64,000 nt of DNA from Verrucomicrobiaceae bacterium (lineage in GTDB: Bacteria; Verrucomicrobiota; Verrucomicrobiia; Verrucomicrobiales; Verrucomicrobiaceae), in NCBI GenBank assembly GCA_019694165.1, contig JAIBCL010000004.1:62001-126000 (forward strand). Direction: 5' to 3'. Every line of letters begins with the position of its first letter. The first letter of the stretch is position 1. The notes under the pieces were generated by a model. That model was not told where the DNA came from. It saw only the letters and a program-made list of their open reading frames with translations, and did no database searches. This document shows positions 1-10,556 of the stretch, in pieces. Made by a program: the position numbers and the translations under genes.

Positions 1-315
1 GGCGGAGACGAGATGAGACAAAGGAAACGCCACTGCAACGGCGAGAAGGAGTACTGGATTGGATTTCATGGCTGGGCGGGCATTGGAAAAATGTTTTCGG
101 AAAACACAAACGCCATTCATCCCGATTCATCGCAACAAAGCGAGCAAAAAACCCCGGCGAAATCGAGGCTGCCAACGAGACCACCTCTGATCGCTCGCTA
201 GCGAGAATGTCCAGGCAAGTCGTCATGGTGTCCGATCCTCGGCTCTATGCCTGTCCCTCGTGTCCTGAGATCGCGTGCCGCGGCTGCGCCAAAGCACTCG
301 TTGCGCTCGCCCCTG
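1..315. other. Non-coding left edge, no gene supported
   Basis: No reading frame here looks like a real protein; the short open frames are compositionally poor and overlap each other. A perfect 12-bp palindrome (CTCGCTAGCGAG) lies at 194-205, downstream of the stop codon of the minus-strand transpeptidase gene. It has no T-run, so I do not call it a terminator. The far left may hold the 3' flank of a gene outside the window. Confidence 0.5.
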
Positions 316-1404
316 CTATTTTCCAAACAACCGCCGAAGCCAGCTCTTGCGCTCTGGCTCGGGAGCGGGTGGTGGCGCGGGCGGCGGCACCGTCTTCTTA
401 GGCGCGGCGGCGACAACGGGGCGTGGATCGGGCTTCGGGCCTTCGATGGTGACGGTCATTCCTTTGGTGATTTGTTTGGCGAGGCGCACCACGTCCCAAT
501 TCGCCGTCCTCATGCAGCCGTGACTGGCGCTCCGGCCGATGGTCTGCGGTGAATTGGTGCCGTGGATGCCGATGCCGGGACGGCTCAGTCCGATCCACAT
601 CACGCCCACGGGATTGTTCGGACCGATGGGCAATTCGTAGAAGTCTCCGCTGCGCACGCCGTACTCCAGCACGCTGTGATCCCAGCGGAAAGTCGGAAGC
701 TGGGAAATGCCGAGGATACGGTACGTGCCCGGCGGAGTGGCAAGATGGCCGCTGCCCGGAGTGATGGGCAGGCTGGCCAGCAGCTTCTCTCCATCCCACA
801 CGCCCAACAACTTCTCGCGGGTGTCGATCTTGATCACGCGCGCCTGGTATTCAGGAATCTCAGGCAAGCTGGCGATCTCGACGAGGTCCTCGATCACGAA
901 CGGCTGCACGGCCGGCACCTTCACCTCGTCGCCAGGCTTGAGCGCGCTCATCTTCAGCGGCCGGTTGATGAAGACGAGGAACTCGGGCGAGCAATGAAAT
1001 CGCTCGGTGAGAAACTCCAGCACCGAGTCATATGGCAGGAACTTCTTTTTGCTCTGCTCGGAGGGCCGTGACGGCAGGTCGCCCACGAACTTGAGATCCT
1101 CCTGCCGGATGGTGTAGGTCGAGTATGTCTCCGCCACGCTGGACAAATCGAGCGTGTGCGAGGCCAGGTCGGTTTCGGGCAGGCCGTGTGCGCTTTGATA
1201 TCGCTTCAGGGCCTTGGTTGTGAATTCCCCGGGGCGGCCATCCACTTTACCCGGACCGAAGAGCTGCGAGTCCAGGAAAATCTGCAGGCGCAGGATGTCC
1301 TCGACCGGTTCCGGTGCCTTGGGCAGCGGATTCGGGATCGCACCCGAAACGGAAGCGAGCGAGACAACTAGGAACGAAATGCCATGGATGAACTGGGTCT
1401 TCAT
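316..1404 (-). CDS. Secreted L,D-transpeptidase (YkuD domain) with peptidoglycan-binding region
   Basis: This 362-residue protein probably makes 3-3 crosslinks in peptidoglycan or attaches proteins to it, acting in the periplasm. A signal peptide is visible at the N-terminus (MKTQFIHGISFLVVSLASVSG). Residues about 35-75 resemble a PG_binding_1 helix bundle, and 97-165 look LysM-like (the YTIRQED start and LKPGDEVKVP end). The YkuD catalytic domain follows from about 190, with the conserved His281 (GIHGTN) and the SHGCMR motif around the nucleophile Cys297. The C-terminal 40 residues are proline/lysine-rich and probably a linker or cell-wall anchor. It is transcribed away from the transposase gene upstream of it. 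The family assignment is firm; which crosslink it makes cannot be read from sequence. Confidence 0.93.
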   Translation of the reverse strand: MKTQFIHGISFLVVSLASVSGAIPNPLPKAPEPVEDILRLQIFLDSQLFGPGKVDGRPGEFTTKALKRYQSAHGLPETDLASHTLDLSSVAETYSTYTIRQEDLKFVGDLPSRPSEQSKKKFLPYDSVLEFLTERFHCSPEFLVFINRPLKMSALKPGDEVKVPAVQPFVIEDLVEIASLPEIPEYQARVIKIDTREKLLGVWDGEKLLASLPITPGSGHLATPPGTYRILGISQLPTFRWDHSVLEYGVRSGDFYELPIGPNNPVGVMWIGLSRPGIGIHGTNSPQTIGRSASHGCMRTANWDVVRLAKQITKGMTVTIEGPKPDPRPVVAAAPKKTVPPPAPPPAPEPERKSWLRRLFGK

Positions 1405-1469
1405 GAGGGTCGGACGACCGGGACTACAAGCCTCTTAGCGAATGCGGGCAAGTGGTTTCCTGCCGCAAA

Positions 1470-1507
1470 ACGGATGTGCCGTCGGATCGACGCAGAGCGC
1501 ATCCGTT
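1470..1507. repeat. Inverted repeat downstream of the transposase gene
   Basis: ACGGATG at 1470-1476 pairs with CATCCGT at 1500-1506, and GC/GC pairs extend the stem inward. The structure lies directly after the transposase stop codon (minus strand, stop at 1510-1512). It could be a rho-independent-like terminator without a T-tract or the distal end of the transposase module. The pairing is seen; the function is inferred. Confidence 0.4.
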
Positions 1508-1509
1508 GC

Positions 1510-2532
1510 CTATTCAAACACATTTCGCCGCAGGTCGCGAAGGGCAAACAGGCCCACGCCGGCCTCCATGCCTCGCATCCGCCGTGCACCATCTTCTCTC
1601 TTCGGGCCAAATCGGTGCCGCAGCGCCGTGAACACGCCATCGACAAACGCCCGGCCGCCGATGACCGCTCCGTCCGTGAAGTAACGCACGCGACACCGCA
1701 GCAGCTCGTGCGCCGGCAGCTTCCCGCCCCGCGCCAGTTCTTTCGCTGCTTTCTTCCGGTCCAGCCCGCGCTTCTTCATCGTGCCGTCTTTGTTCGTGCT
1801 CGTGGTCACTCCCCAGGTGAAGAGCAATTGCCGGTACTCTGCTGCTGCTTGATTGGCCGCGACCTTCCTTCCCCGCTGCGCCTCCACTGCCGTCGCGATC
1901 CCCTCCTTTGCCACCTTGATCCCCGCCGCCGCCTCTGCATACCCGCACCAGCGGTAGTCCTTTGGGTCTTCCACGACGCCGGCGCGCACTGGATTAAGAT
2001 CGATGTAGGCCGCCATCATCGCGATCGGATTGCCAGTGCCCTCCACCAGCACGCTGCGGAAGCGGTCCTCCCACAGCGTGCCTTTGCGCCCGTGCTCCTT
2101 GTTGAACCATTGTGTGAAGACCTGCTTCAGCGTCTTCATGAACTGGCTCACGTCCCACATCCGTCCCAGCCAGCCGTCGATGATCGCCTGCGCCGCCGCG
2201 TGCGCCCCGGCCCTGCGCAACTCCTCCAGTTCCAAGCGCACCAGATGCGCCCGTGTCTTGCCACAACTGCGTGCAATGATCCCCAGCAGTTCCGCCTCGG
2301 TGGGCAGCTTCTCCGGCCTGCGCGGCACCTCGACCAGAACGTGGAAATGGTTCGACATCACGCAGAAGGTCACCACGCGCAGCCCGCAGAGGCGCTCATA
2401 CATGCGCATGAAGTGGACGAACATCTCCCGCTCCTTGTCCTTGAGGACGAAGTCACGGTTCACGACCCGCGAGATGCAGTGGTAATAGGCGACGGCATGA
2501 TGCCGCGGAGCCTTGAGTCTGGGCTGACGCAT
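1510..2532 (-). CDS. REP-associated tyrosine (Y1, IS200-like) transposase
   Basis: This 340-residue protein belongs to the Y1_Tnp/RAYT family of HUH nucleases, which cut single-stranded DNA at hairpin-associated sites. Visible marks are the N-terminal strand with YYHCISRVVNR (about residues 16-26), the metal-binding HFHVL motif at 62-66 preceded by CVMSN, and the conserved YIDLNPVRAGVV segment that carries the catalytic tyrosine. The C-terminal third (about 220-340) extends beyond the minimal domain, as in other long RAYTs. The frame looks intact. It is a single gene without a second transposase ORF, which favours a domesticated or REP-mobilising enzyme over a classic IS200 element. An inverted repeat follows it and a characteristic flanking motif precedes it. 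Confidence 0.9.
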   Translation of the reverse strand: MRQPRLKAPRHHAVAYYHCISRVVNRDFVLKDKEREMFVHFMRMYERLCGLRVVTFCVMSNHFHVLVEVPRRPEKLPTEAELLGIIARSCGKTRAHLVRLELEELRRAGAHAAAQAIIDGWLGRMWDVSQFMKTLKQVFTQWFNKEHGRKGTLWEDRFRSVLVEGTGNPIAMMAAYIDLNPVRAGVVEDPKDYRWCGYAEAAAGIKVAKEGIATAVEAQRGRKVAANQAAAEYRQLLFTWGVTTSTNKDGTMKKRGLDRKKAAKELARGGKLPAHELLRCRVRYFTDGAVIGGRAFVDGVFTALRHRFGPKREDGARRMRGMEAGVGLFALRDLRRNVFE

Positions 2533-2574
2533 GGTCCGAAAATGGCAGGCTCGGCAGCGAACGCAAGTTGAGTT

Positions 2575-2610
2575 TTACAAAGGGACAGACCATTTATTAA
2601 TTATCGTTTT
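2575..2610. repeat. Possible transposase-associated 5' flank (GGGACAGACC motif)
   Basis: Upstream of the minus-strand transposase, an AT-rich patch holds AGGGACAGACC at 2581-2591, followed by an ATTTATTAATTATCG-like stretch. From memory, closely similar GGGACAGACC strings often sit next to Y1 transposase genes of this type in many phyla. I saw no second inverted copy beyond the other end of the gene, so the mobile unit boundary is not established. Confidence 0.3.
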
Positions 2611-2634
2611 TGTTTCTTGGCTGGTCGTTGTTGG

Positions 2635-4421
<1,787 letters not shown>

Positions 4422-4425
<4 letters not shown>

Positions 4426-5150
4426 GAAGCCACCTCCGTCCGGGCGAGCACGCGCAGCAGGTGCAGCAGCTCCGCATCGACATCCGCCGGATCGGTCACC
4501 GTCTGCGCCACTTCTTCACGCAGCAGGTCCGCGAGCCGCCGCCGCGCCCGATGCAGCTCCACTGCGAAGGCACCGCGCGTCATGCCCAGGTCCTTGGCGA
4601 TCGCGGCGCAGTCACCATCTCCGCTCTGCATGAGCGCGGGCTTGAGCGCTTCAAAAAGTGCGGGCTTGCCGCGCCGCGCGTAGCTCTCCTTCGTCGCCGC
4701 GAGTGCCCGCTCCATCACGGTGACGGCCCATTCTTCATCATAGCGCATCGCCGGCTCGTCATTCACCGGAATCTCCGGCACATCCTCGGCATCGAGCGCC
4801 ACCGCCGCCACGCCTCCGCCGCGCCGCTGTGCGGAGCGGTCCCTGACCCAATGCAGCACATGATGCCGGATGGCGGACTTCAAATACGAGCGCAGCGTGC
4901 CGCGCTCCTGCTCGGCGCGCCGGAACCCCTCACGCCGCAAGAACATGGCGAAAAACTCCTGCGCCACGTCTTCCGCCTCGTCCGCCGCGCAGCCGAGCGC
5001 ACGCACATACCCCACGACCGGCAGCCAGTAGAGGGTGCACAATTGATCCAGCGCCTGTCGCGCAGCGGGCTCGTCGCGAGTGCGCAGCACCTTGCTCCAC
5101 ATCGTGGCGGGGAAAGGGTAGGGTGGGGAGTTTGAGAGGGACGATGGCAT
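4422..5150 (-). CDS. ECF-type RNA polymerase sigma factor
   Basis: This 242-residue protein has sigma-70 region 2 at about 25-95 (VVGYVRALG, DEAEDVAQEFFAMFL, RSYLKSAIRHHVLHWVRD) and a region 4 helix-turn-helix at about 180-225 (AAIAKDLGMTRGAFAVELHRARRRL). It would direct RNA polymerase to a specific promoter set. Its stop overlaps the start of a kinase gene, a layout common in Verrucomicrobia and Planctomycetes where the kinase is thought to control the sigma factor. Start choice: ATG at 5150; an in-frame ATG 16 codons later (MWSKVLRTRD) is equally possible because no clear ribosome-binding site is visible. No anti-sigma factor gene is adjacent. Confidence 0.9.
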
Positions 5151-5166
5151 GGGGACGGCGGGGGAT

Positions 5167-5264
5167 CAGTATTCAGTATTCAGTGTTCGATGTTCGGTGT
5201 TCGGTGCTCTCGGTGCTCTTGCGCAGAAACTGAATGCTGAATACTGGACACTGCGCACCGAGCA
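5167..5264. repeat. Inverted arrays of 7-bp repeats
   Basis: Between divergent genes, a left arm of six drifting heptamers starts at 5167 (CAGTATT, CAGTATT, CAGTGTT, CGATGTT, CGGTGTT, CGGTGCT). A right arm of five heptamers in the opposite sense lies at 5230-5264 (CTGAATG, CTGAATA, CTGGACA, CTGCGCA, CCGAGCA). The arms can pair to make a long imperfect hairpin. Function unknown. Confidence 0.8.
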
Positions 5265-5418
5265 CAAATCGCCTGGCCAAGCTCGCAACAGTCATCGCAT
5301 CCTCGTCTCCTCAAACATCCATGCGGCGGGAGTGGTTTGTCGAATTGAAGATTTTTTGCGCTTGTTGTAATCACGGGCAGAAAACCGGCCATCTGCGGAA
5401 TGAACCCTCTTCATTCCC

Positions 5419-8004
5419 ATGAAAACCCTTCTTTTTACCATCGGCGCGAGCATCGCACTGACATCGTCCGTGTTCGCCACAGGGCAGCAGGTGCGCTTTG
5501 CGCTGACCGTCCACTCCGAGGTCGCCGGCGGCGGCTCGAACGGCATCCCGGTGACGCCGAATTTCACCAGCCCCGGCACCACCAAGGTGACCTATCTCAA
5601 ATGGCGCGAGGCATTGATCAATTTCGCCAAACAGTGCGAGGCCCGCAGCCTGCCGTGGCAGTTCCAGACCGACTACAACTTCCTCGAAGGCGTGCGGCGC
5701 TTCGAGGTCTTCGGCGGATCTGGGTTCGATGCCACGATCATGAACGGCACGTTCTCGGACAGCTCTCTCTCTGCCTACACTTCCACCGGCACCACCTTCA
5801 CCACGAACACCAGCGGCAAGAATGTGATCAAGTACCTACACGAAAACCTGGGCGTGAACCTCGATCCGCACTCGCACGAATCGAACGCGAACTACAACTA
5901 CGCGGACGTCGCCTGGCTCATCGACGTGGGTTGCGACACGGACGCGACCGGTGTCGTGGGCGGTCATGTGTATGTGACCACGTCGGTCAACTACCAGGAC
6001 TGGCCGAAGTTTATCGAGGACCGCGATGGCAATGGTGTGAATGACGGCTTGCTGGCGGCATCACATGCCGGCTACCGCTGGAAGCCGCACCTGCTCATGG
6101 GCGGGGGTGGCAGCTCGCACAAGGACGACCCGCATGTGAGCGGACTCTGGCGGCCGCAGGACGCAAACAACTATCTGGTCGATTCTCCATCGGGCCAGAT
6201 CGCGGCCATCGGCCACTGGGAGCAGGACTTCTTTGAGATCGACCGCCTGCTCCGCTCGCTCGAAGACAACTCGCTGCCTCACAATGGCATGCTCTGGACC
6301 TGCGGCCGCGTGATGAATCATCGCGACTTCGTCCAAACCGGCTACCTGACCACCACCGCGCCGGCCATCCTCGACACCATCCAGAAGTGGCGTGCTGCGG
6401 GGCGCTTCCAGGTGAAGAAATTCGAGGACATCTACAGCGAGTGGATGGCCGCGCCCTTCAACGGGCAGTCCGGCCTTTACCTCCGCCCGGTGGACAACAT
6501 CAGCTTCTCGCTGAACTGGCAGGACTTCTGTTACACAGCGCAGAGCTGCACGGAGCTGCGCACGCTGCTGAATCACCACGAGACGCTGCGCGTGCCGGTC
6601 GATGTCTTCCTCACCACCTGGCAGACGGACATTCTCGAGAGCCAGTCACCCGAGCTGCTCGGCCGCCTGCTGAGCAGCCGCTGGGTGAACGTGGCCTATC
6701 ACATCCGCGCGCCGAAGCCCTACGCGTACGACAGCACAAAAACGGCCGTGTGGCGCACCTACACCGGTGCCGACGTCTCATCTTATGAAAGCTCTAGGCT
6801 CAACATGGTGACCGGCATGCCTGACACGGGGGTGAGCGGCGGCTTTGCAAAGCTCGCCAGCCTCCACGGCAGCACGCCGCGCCTCGTAGGGCCGAGCGCC
6901 AGCGACTCAAACTCGAAGACCACGGTGTACCCGTATTTCAACACGGCCGGCGTGCGCATGATCGTGCAGCACGACAGCAATGCGGCGGTGAACCTCGGCT
7001 CCACGACCAACGTCAGCGGCGGCGGCACACTCAACGTTCGCCCGGAAAGCTACGACTGGCGTTTGATCGAGACCTTCGATCCCTCGCGTGCGACACAACC
7101 CGTCTCAACGACGCTCGACGAGGCGCTCGCAAATGCGCGCACCACCAGCGGCTCGGTGGCCCCCTACTTCATCGGCGTAAAGCTGCATGACAACGACCTC
7201 TTTGCCAGCGAGTCAGCCTGGGTGGCCATTTACATGAACTCACGCCGCACGCCGGACTGGGACCCGTACAACACGGCGTTGTGGGCCTCGCGCCTGAGCA
7301 CCACGGAGGCAAACCGCCGCCGCAGCTTCTACGCAGGCATCGTCACCGCCGCCGCGGCCCGGCGACTGACGCTCAATCTCATGGATGGACGCGACACGCT
7401 CTCGATGCTGGCGGAAGATGCACCACGCCCCGTCGGCCTCAGCGTCACCGAAGTGCCAGGTGGCACGCCCGTCGGCACCACGCTGGCAGAGATCACCGGC
7501 GGCGGTACGGAGAGCGGGCTGCGCTGCACGTACACGCTGGTGAGCGGCACCGGCGACGATGACAATGCCGATTTCACCATCAACGGCACATCGCTGATCC
7601 AGTCCGGCCCGCTCGAACGCGCGACCAAGGCCGTGCGCCACCTGCGCATGCGCTGGACCGATGGCGGCGGTGCGACGGGCGAGCGCGCTCTCACGCTCGT
7701 GCTCGGCTCCGCTGACGATGATGGCGACGGGCAGCCGAACGAGAGCGAACTAACCGCCGGCACCGATCCGCAGGACGCCGGCTCACGCCTCGCCGTGTCA
7801 TCCCAGCAAATCACCGGCAACCAGCTCATGCTCACCTGGATGAGCGTCGTGGGAGAGAGCTACCATCTCGAGTACTCCGCGGATCTGACGACATGGCAGA
7901 CAGTCCCCGGCTCGAGCACCGGCGCGGCCACCTCGACGACGTCATCCGCCACGGTCACAAATCTCTCCGGAGCGCGGATGTTTTTCCGGGTGGCGGCGGA
8001 TTAG
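5419..8004 (+). CDS. Large secreted protein of unknown function with calcium-binding-like and C-terminal beta modules
   Basis: I do not recognise the main body of this 861-residue protein. It begins with a clear signal peptide (MKTLLFTIGASIALTSSVFA). Residues about 20-330 contain conserved-looking histidine/aspartate clusters (HSEVAGGG, DPHSHESNANYNYADVAW, SHKDDPH) that could form a metal site of a barrel hydrolase such as a deacetylase, but this is speculative. Near 765-785 an aspartate-rich DDDGDGQPNESELTAGTDP segment resembles thrombospondin-3/EF-hand-like calcium loops. The last 70 residues (LTWMSVVGESYHLEYSADLTTWQ) match the short C-terminal beta domain seen on many verrucomicrobial exported proteins. 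It stands alone on its strand. Its stop codon lies inside a palindromic element. Confidence 0.75.
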   Translation: MKTLLFTIGASIALTSSVFATGQQVRFALTVHSEVAGGGSNGIPVTPNFTSPGTTKVTYLKWREALINFAKQCEARSLPWQFQTDYNFLEGVRRFEVFGGSGFDATIMNGTFSDSSLSAYTSTGTTFTTNTSGKNVIKYLHENLGVNLDPHSHESNANYNYADVAWLIDVGCDTDATGVVGGHVYVTTSVNYQDWPKFIEDRDGNGVNDGLLAASHAGYRWKPHLLMGGGGSSHKDDPHVSGLWRPQDANNYLVDSPSGQIAAIGHWEQDFFEIDRLLRSLEDNSLPHNGMLWTCGRVMNHRDFVQTGYLTTTAPAILDTIQKWRAAGRFQVKKFEDIYSEWMAAPFNGQSGLYLRPVDNISFSLNWQDFCYTAQSCTELRTLLNHHETLRVPVDVFLTTWQTDILESQSPELLGRLLSSRWVNVAYHIRAPKPYAYDSTKTAVWRTYTGADVSSYESSRLNMVTGMPDTGVSGGFAKLASLHGSTPRLVGPSASDSNSKTTVYPYFNTAGVRMIVQHDSNAAVNLGSTTNVSGGGTLNVRPESYDWRLIETFDPSRATQPVSTTLDEALANARTTSGSVAPYFIGVKLHDNDLFASESAWVAIYMNSRRTPDWDPYNTALWASRLSTTEANRRRSFYAGIVTAAAARRLTLNLMDGRDTLSMLAEDAPRPVGLSVTEVPGGTPVGTTLAEITGGGTESGLRCTYTLVSGTGDDDNADFTINGTSLIQSGPLERATKAVRHLRMRWTDGGGATGERALTLVLGSADDDGDGQPNESELTAGTDPQDAGSRLAVSSQQITGNQLMLTWMSVVGESYHLEYSADLTTWQTVPGSSTGAATSTTSSATVTNLSGARMFFRVAAD

Positions 8005-8170
8005 CAGATTGCTGAAAAAGGGCTGCGGAAGCAGATTCGGACCGCGGCGGCACGGCCTGCGAGGCGGGTGGTGCAGTCGCTATCCAGGCGATAACGGCAA
8101 AGCACCAACGCAGCAGGCCGCGCCGCCCCGCCCGAAGATGCGACACCTGCATTTTTCGGCAGCCTGTTAG
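8001..8170. repeat. Large imperfect palindromic element (MITE/REP-like) between convergent genes
   Basis: The left end (TTAGCAGATTGCTGAAAAA, 8001-8019) is the imperfect reverse complement of the right end (TTTTTCGGCAGCCTGTTAG, 8152-8170). Inner blocks also pair: GGCGGCACGGCCTGC at 8046-8060 with GCAGGCCGCGCCGCC at 8112-8126, then GGTGC with GCACC. The whole ~170 bp can fold into one cruciform or hairpin. The terminal TTAG sequences supply the stop codons of both flanking genes. Confidence 0.8.
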
Positions 8171-8631
8171 CCCGTCGTCCGTTCCCGGTCAGGCAGCTCG
8201 AGCGGCGGGTGCTTGGCACGGGCACGCAGCGCATTGATGCCGCGCAGCACGCCGGGCCGGCGGATGAGCCACAGCTCGAAGGCACGCTTGCCGGGAAAGT
8301 TCAACATCATGATGCCGATGATCATGGTGAGCACACCCTGGCCAGGCAGGAACAGCATGGCGAGACCCGCGGCGAAGAGCAGCAGACCGATGAGATTCTT
8401 CAAAACCAAGCCCGTCCACCGGATGACGGGATGCCGGCCCTCCAGCGTGCGGTCCTTGTCCCGGTGCGGCATGAAGTAGTCCTCTCCCATGCGCACGCAG
8501 AGGAAGGGGATGAGCAGCAGGGAGCCGACAAACGTGACGACGGAAAACAGGCCGAGAAAGACGACCAGATCCGGATGACTGGAAAGAAGATGACGCACGC
8601 CGCACGGTGAAGCATCCCGCCCGGACGGCAA
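8167..8631 (-). CDS. PGPGW-type small membrane protein
   Basis: This 154-residue protein has a hydrophobic helix at about 22-45 (LVVFLGLFSVVTFVGSLLLIPFL) and a hydrophobic pair at about 72-108 that contains LFLPGQGVLTMIIGIMMLNFPGKR. That matches the family named after a PGPGW motif, here varied to PGQGV. The function of the family is unknown; it is an inner-membrane protein of Gram-negative bacteria. The charged tail is cytoplasmic or periplasmic. Its stop codon is inside the palindromic element shared with the convergent secreted-protein gene, and its 5' end faces the divergent PmoA-like gene, with only ~90 bp between the two start codons. Confidence 0.75.
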   Translation of the reverse strand: MPSGRDASPCGVRHLLSSHPDLVVFLGLFSVVTFVGSLLLIPFLCVRMGEDYFMPHRDKDRTLEGRHPVIRWTGLVLKNLIGLLLFAAGLAMLFLPGQGVLTMIIGIMMLNFPGKRAFELWLIRRPGVLRGINALRARAKHPPLELPDRERTTG

Positions 8632-8717
8632 GCGGCGTGAGCGCAGGCGCGGTTCACTGCCTCCGGTCTCCCCTGCCGCCTCCGCAACAACGCACGCATG
8701 CCGCGCGTTTCGCTCCC

Positions 8718-9695
8718 ATGCGTCACGTTCTGCCCGTCTTGCTTCTCCTCGCCAGCGCTCATGCCGGAGAGAGTCCCCTTCCCTCCGCGATGCCCGTGCC
8801 GCGCGTGCAGGCGGTGCCGATGCCGCATCACATCATCTCATTCCAGCTCGACGGCCGTGAACTCACCGCATGCCACTACGATCCGGCCGACCAGCGTGTC
8901 TTCTGGCATCCCATCCGCGCCTCGCGGGACACCTCGCTCACGCGCATGGGCCACCCGCACGATCCGCTCACGCACAGCCATCACAACTCCGTCTGGATTT
9001 CCCACGCCGACGTCGATGGCGTGAATTTCTGGGCCGACCACGGCAAGGACCTTGGGCGCATCGTCAATGTCGAGATCTCGCGCGAGGGCTTCACCGAATC
9101 CACTGAATGCGCCTCCATGCAGATGGTGAACCACTGGATGCGGGACGACGACAAATCGGTGATGCTCATCGAAACCCGGCGCACGGAAGTGAGACCGCTC
9201 GATGGTGCAAAGAGCTGGTTCCTCATCATCGACCTCGAATACAGCGCGCCGCCGGGGAAGACGACGACATTCAGGCCTAGCGGCTTCGGCCTCCTCGGCG
9301 TGCGCATGGCGAAGACCATCGGCGTCATCGACGGCGGCGGCCGCATTCTGAATTCCGAAGGCCAGGTGAATGAGAAGGCCATGTTCCGCCTCCCCGCCCG
9401 CTGGTGCGACTATGCCGGGCGCATCACCAATGCGGACGACGGTTTCGCCGGCATCACGCTGATGAATCATCCCGCGAATCCGAGCAATCCCACGCCCTTT
9501 CATGTGCGCGACGACGGCTGGATGCTCCCCTGCCTGAATCTCGAATCTTCCATCGAAGTCAGCGCCGCGAAGAAGCTCCGCCTCCGCTACGCCCTCTGGG
9601 TGCACGACGGCATCGCCACCCGGCAACAGAGCGAGGAAAAATGGGCCGTTTTTGCCGGCCTGCCACCCGCCGATCTTGGACTGCGGAAGAAGTGA
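8718..9695 (+). CDS. Secreted PmoA-like protein (DUF6807)
   Basis: This 325-residue exported protein resembles the DUF6807 family, labelled methane-oxygenase PmoA in databases although it is unrelated to particulate methane monooxygenase. The signature is the histidine-rich stretch THSHHNSVWISHADVDGVNFW at about residues 90-110, plus a later GFGLLGVRMAK segment. I chose the ATG at 8718 because it begins a good signal peptide (MRHVLPVLLLLASAHAG); an upstream in-frame ATG at 8607 would bury this peptide behind 37 unlikely residues. In related bacteria such genes sit near sugar-oxidation and dehydratase genes, so a role in polysaccharide breakdown is likely but unproven. Confidence 0.75.
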   Translation: MRHVLPVLLLLASAHAGESPLPSAMPVPRVQAVPMPHHIISFQLDGRELTACHYDPADQRVFWHPIRASRDTSLTRMGHPHDPLTHSHHNSVWISHADVDGVNFWADHGKDLGRIVNVEISREGFTESTECASMQMVNHWMRDDDKSVMLIETRRTEVRPLDGAKSWFLIIDLEYSAPPGKTTTFRPSGFGLLGVRMAKTIGVIDGGGRILNSEGQVNEKAMFRLPARWCDYAGRITNADDGFAGITLMNHPANPSNPTPFHVRDDGWMLPCLNLESSIEVSAAKKLRLRYALWVHDGIATRQQSEEKWAVFAGLPPADLGLRKK

Positions 9696-9809
9696 CGCCG
9701 CCACCCGGTACTTGGTTTCCCGTTTTCGTGATGCATCTTCGACCATGTGCCCCGCCTCCATTTCGTCCTGAACACCGCCATCGTTCAAACCTCAAACCGC
9801 TCACAACCC

Positions 9810-10520
9810 ATGAAACACCGCTCCATCCTGCCCGTCGTCCTCGCCGTCCTCGCATCACTTTTCGCGACTGATGTTCCGTCCTCCGCTCTGCCTCCGCCCC
9901 CTGGCATTGGCGGCCCTCGCAGGGGTCCCGTCGGCGTGCGTGTCGATCGCCGCGCCGTCAGGGGCACGCTCCGCGTCGCACCGAGGCGCGTGGCACCCGT
10001 GCCCGGCGTGCGGCGGCCCGTGCCGCTGCCTGGCCGCCGGGTGCTGCCACCACGTGTGGTCGTGGCCCCGCGCGTGCCGCTGCCGTATGCGCCCGTCGTG
10101 CGCGTTTACCATCCGGAACGCAACGTCGTCACCGTGGAGACCAAGAGCGGCGAGACGGAGGAGCTGCCCTATGTGGCCGTGCCCGTGCTCTTCGTGGTGG
10201 GCACGGCGGACTTCATCGACGCCGAGTCTTACAAGGCTGTCGAAGACATGGCCGGCGTGATCAAGGAGATTCTCAAGGAGTCGCCCGAAGCCACCTTCGA
10301 GGTGGAAGGCCACACCAGCACCGACGGCAGCGCGGAGTCGAATCTCGAACTCTCCGCCCGTCGCGCGAAGCGCGTGTATGACGAGCTGACCCTGCGCTAC
10401 GGCATCGACGCTGCCGTCCTCAGCGCCCAGGGCTACGGCGAAAGCTACGCGGCCTACCCCGGCGGCAGCGAGGCCCAGATGCAGCTCGACCGCCGCGTGC
10501 TCCTCGTGCGCACGAAGTAG
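9810..10520 (+). CDS. OmpA-like peptidoglycan-associated protein with Pro/Arg-rich linker
   Basis: This 236-residue protein has a signal peptide (MKHRSILPVVLAVLASLFATDVPSSA), then about 70 residues very rich in proline, arginine and valine, including several PxR repeats. The C-terminal OmpA domain (about 125-236) has the peptidoglycan-binding signature EVEGHTSTDGSAESNLELSARRAKRVYDEL. It would tether the envelope to peptidoglycan. The ATG at 9810 was chosen for the signal peptide; an in-frame ATG at 9747 gives a poorer N-terminus. The basic linker is unusual and could contact acidic wall polymers or nucleic acid. Confidence 0.85.
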   Translation: MKHRSILPVVLAVLASLFATDVPSSALPPPPGIGGPRRGPVGVRVDRRAVRGTLRVAPRRVAPVPGVRRPVPLPGRRVLPPRVVVAPRVPLPYAPVVRVYHPERNVVTVETKSGETEELPYVAVPVLFVVGTADFIDAESYKAVEDMAGVIKEILKESPEATFEVEGHTSTDGSAESNLELSARRAKRVYDELTLRYGIDAAVLSAQGYGESYAAYPGGSEAQMQLDRRVLLVRTK

Positions 10521-10556
10521 CCGGTTCCGGCGCCCGATTCCCCAAACAGCTCACCG

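Noticed and set aside
1384..2571. Long plus-strand frame opposite the Y1 transposase
   Set aside because: The minus strand carries the HFHVL and YIDLNPVRAG motifs; the plus frame has no family pattern.
8718..9695. Methane monooxygenase subunit
   Set aside because: The PmoA label for DUF6807 is a naming accident; the protein is soluble and exported, with no membrane helices typical of pMMO.
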